From JBECKR01 sp040235415 (GTDB lineage Bacteria > Acidobacteriota > Polarisedimenticolia > Polarisedimenticolales > Polarisedimenticolaceae): 5,227 bases of DNA. The stretch spans positions 1 through 5,227 of the forward strand of contig JBECKR010000192.1 in assembly GCA_040235415.1 (NCBI GenBank), in the 5' to 3' direction. The notes below the pieces were generated by a model. That model did no database searches and was not told the DNA's origin. It saw nothing but the letters and a program-made list of their open reading frames with translations. Positions 4,487 to 5,227 of the stretch are shown piece after piece (position 1 is the first letter of the stretch; each line of letters starts with the position of its first letter). Position numbers and translations under genes: made by a program.

Positions 4487-5227
4487 AAGTCCAACGTCTC
4501 GCCGACGGCGGGGACGTGGAGGCGGCGGCCGTCCGCGGGGGCGTGGGCGGCCCACCAGCGCCGCAGCCGCTCGGGGGGCTCGGAGAGCGGCTCGTCGGCG
4601 AGGCGGAACGCGCCCCAGTGCATCGGGACGAGCACGCGCGCGCCGGTCGCGAGGAACGCGCGGCCGGCCTGCTCCGGGTTCATGTGGTGCTCCTCCATGA
4701 ACCAGGCCGGGGCGTACGCGCCGACCGGCAGGAGCGCCGCCGCGAGGCGGGGGAAGCGGCGCCCGATCTCGGCGAAGCCGTCGAACCACGCGGAGTCCCC
4801 GGCGTGGTACACCGCGACCCCGCCGCCCTCGACGACGTACCCGCCCCACCACGAACGGTTGGTGTCGAGCGGAGTACGCCGCGACCAGTGCCGCGCCGGC
4901 ACGAACGTCACGTGCAGCCCCGCGGCCTCGGTCGCGTCCCACCACCCCATCTCGCGGACGTCGCGGAACCCGCGGCGGCGGAACCAGCGGCCGAGCCCGA
5001 GCGGCGCCGCGACCGGGACCTCGCGCGGCAGCGCCTCGACCGACGGGGCGTCGAGGTGGTCGTAGTGCGCGTGCGTCACGAGCAGCAGGTCGGGGCGCGG
5101 GAGATCGTCCGGTCCCGGCGTCGCCGGCACCGCGCGTCTCAGGAACCCCGCGATGCGATCCCGAAGCGCCGGGTCCACCAGGACGTGCGCGCCGCCGAGC
5201 GTCAGCAGGAACGAGGCGTGCCCGATC
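4459..5227 (-). CDS. MBL-fold metallo-hydrolase, UlaG/NAPE-PLD-like; 5' end outside window
   Basis: The frame is open to the right edge, where IGHASFLLTLGGAHVLVDP reads as the usual second and third strands of the family, so the GTG at 5178 is an internal Val and the true start lies outside; 255 residues are visible. The metallo-beta-lactamase motif is HAHYDH (visible residues 52-57), and further probable metal ligands are His113 (PARHWS), Asp144 (HAGDS) and His203 (MHWG). The intervals from His113 to Asp144 (31) and Asp144 to His203 (59) agree with those I recall for human NAPE-PLD. Other family marks are NRSWWGGYVVE and the region AYAPAWFMEEHHMNPEQA. It is inferred to be a binuclear zinc hydrolase of a phosphodiester or lactone substrate; the substrate cannot be read from the sequence. 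No membrane segment is visible. The last codons (DLGTFLPHLQ, TAA 4461-4459) lie in the inverted-repeat element. Confidence 0.93.
   Translation of the reverse strand, partial: IGHASFLLTLGGAHVLVDPALRDRIAGFLRRAVPATPGPDDLPRPDLLLVTHAHYDHLDAPSVEALPREVPVAAPLGLGRWFRRRGFRDVREMGWWDATEAAGLHVTFVPARHWSRRTPLDTNRSWWGGYVVEGGGVAVYHAGDSAWFDGFAEIGRRFPRLAAALLPVGAYAPAWFMEEHHMNPEQAGRAFLATGARVLVPMHWGAFRLADEPLSEPPERLRRWWAAHAPADGRRLHVPAVGETLDLGTFLPHLQ

Noticed and set aside
2504..4945. Very long open - strand frame (over 800 codons) across typA and the hydrolase 3' end
   Set aside because: It is out of phase with the canonical TypA frame and encodes Arg/Pro/Gly-rich sequence with no domain. It is a by-product of the high GC content and strong third-position bias.
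1..5227. CRISPR array, tRNA/rRNA gene, transposase, phage or attachment-site signatures
   Set aside because: No regularly spaced repeats, no tRNA-like or rRNA-like stretches, and no transposase or integrase motifs were seen on either strand.

Overview
The window is very GC-rich (roughly two thirds or more by eye) with strong G/C preference at third codon positions. One gene, cut by the left edge, runs on the + strand: the C-terminus of a secreted Cys/Asp-rich protein of MopE/FG-GAP-like style. Everything else runs on the - strand. The composition, the MopE-like repeat followed by a degenerate fibronectin-like C-terminal domain, and the two small toxin-antitoxin (TA) pairs suggest a chromosome of an Acidobacteriota (Thermoanaerobaculia-like), Eisenbacteria or Myxococcota-type bacterium. 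That placement is inference from recalled protein style, not a search.

Right to left, in the direction of - strand transcription: a metallo-beta-lactamase-fold hydrolase of the UlaG/NAPE-PLD-like type (5' end outside the window); an 81-base gap holding most of a perfect 15-bp inverted repeat, one arm of which lies inside the 3' end of the hydrolase gene; a complete typA/bipA translational GTPase gene; a small lipoprotein gene 4 bases after typA, probably in the same transcript; a TA pair (antitoxin first) whose RelE-like toxin has lost its C-terminal end; a well-formed but unrecognised 153-residue protein; and a second TA-like pair in the reverse order (DUF4258 protein first, putative antitoxin second) with a 4-base ATGA overlap. 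This last pair converges on the + strand gene, with 31 bases between the stop codons.

The right half (hydrolase, typA, lipoprotein) looks like ordinary chromosome. The left half (about 460-2000) looks like a small accessory region: two TA modules of different families, one decayed, flanking an orphan gene. I see no CRISPR array, RNA gene, transposase or phage gene. The items most worth checking are the inverted repeat at 4414-4486, which appears to have supplied the last codons of the hydrolase and sits just upstream of typA; the broken toxin whose antitoxin is intact; and the orphan gene between the two TA modules. I did not find a clearly new multi-gene system.
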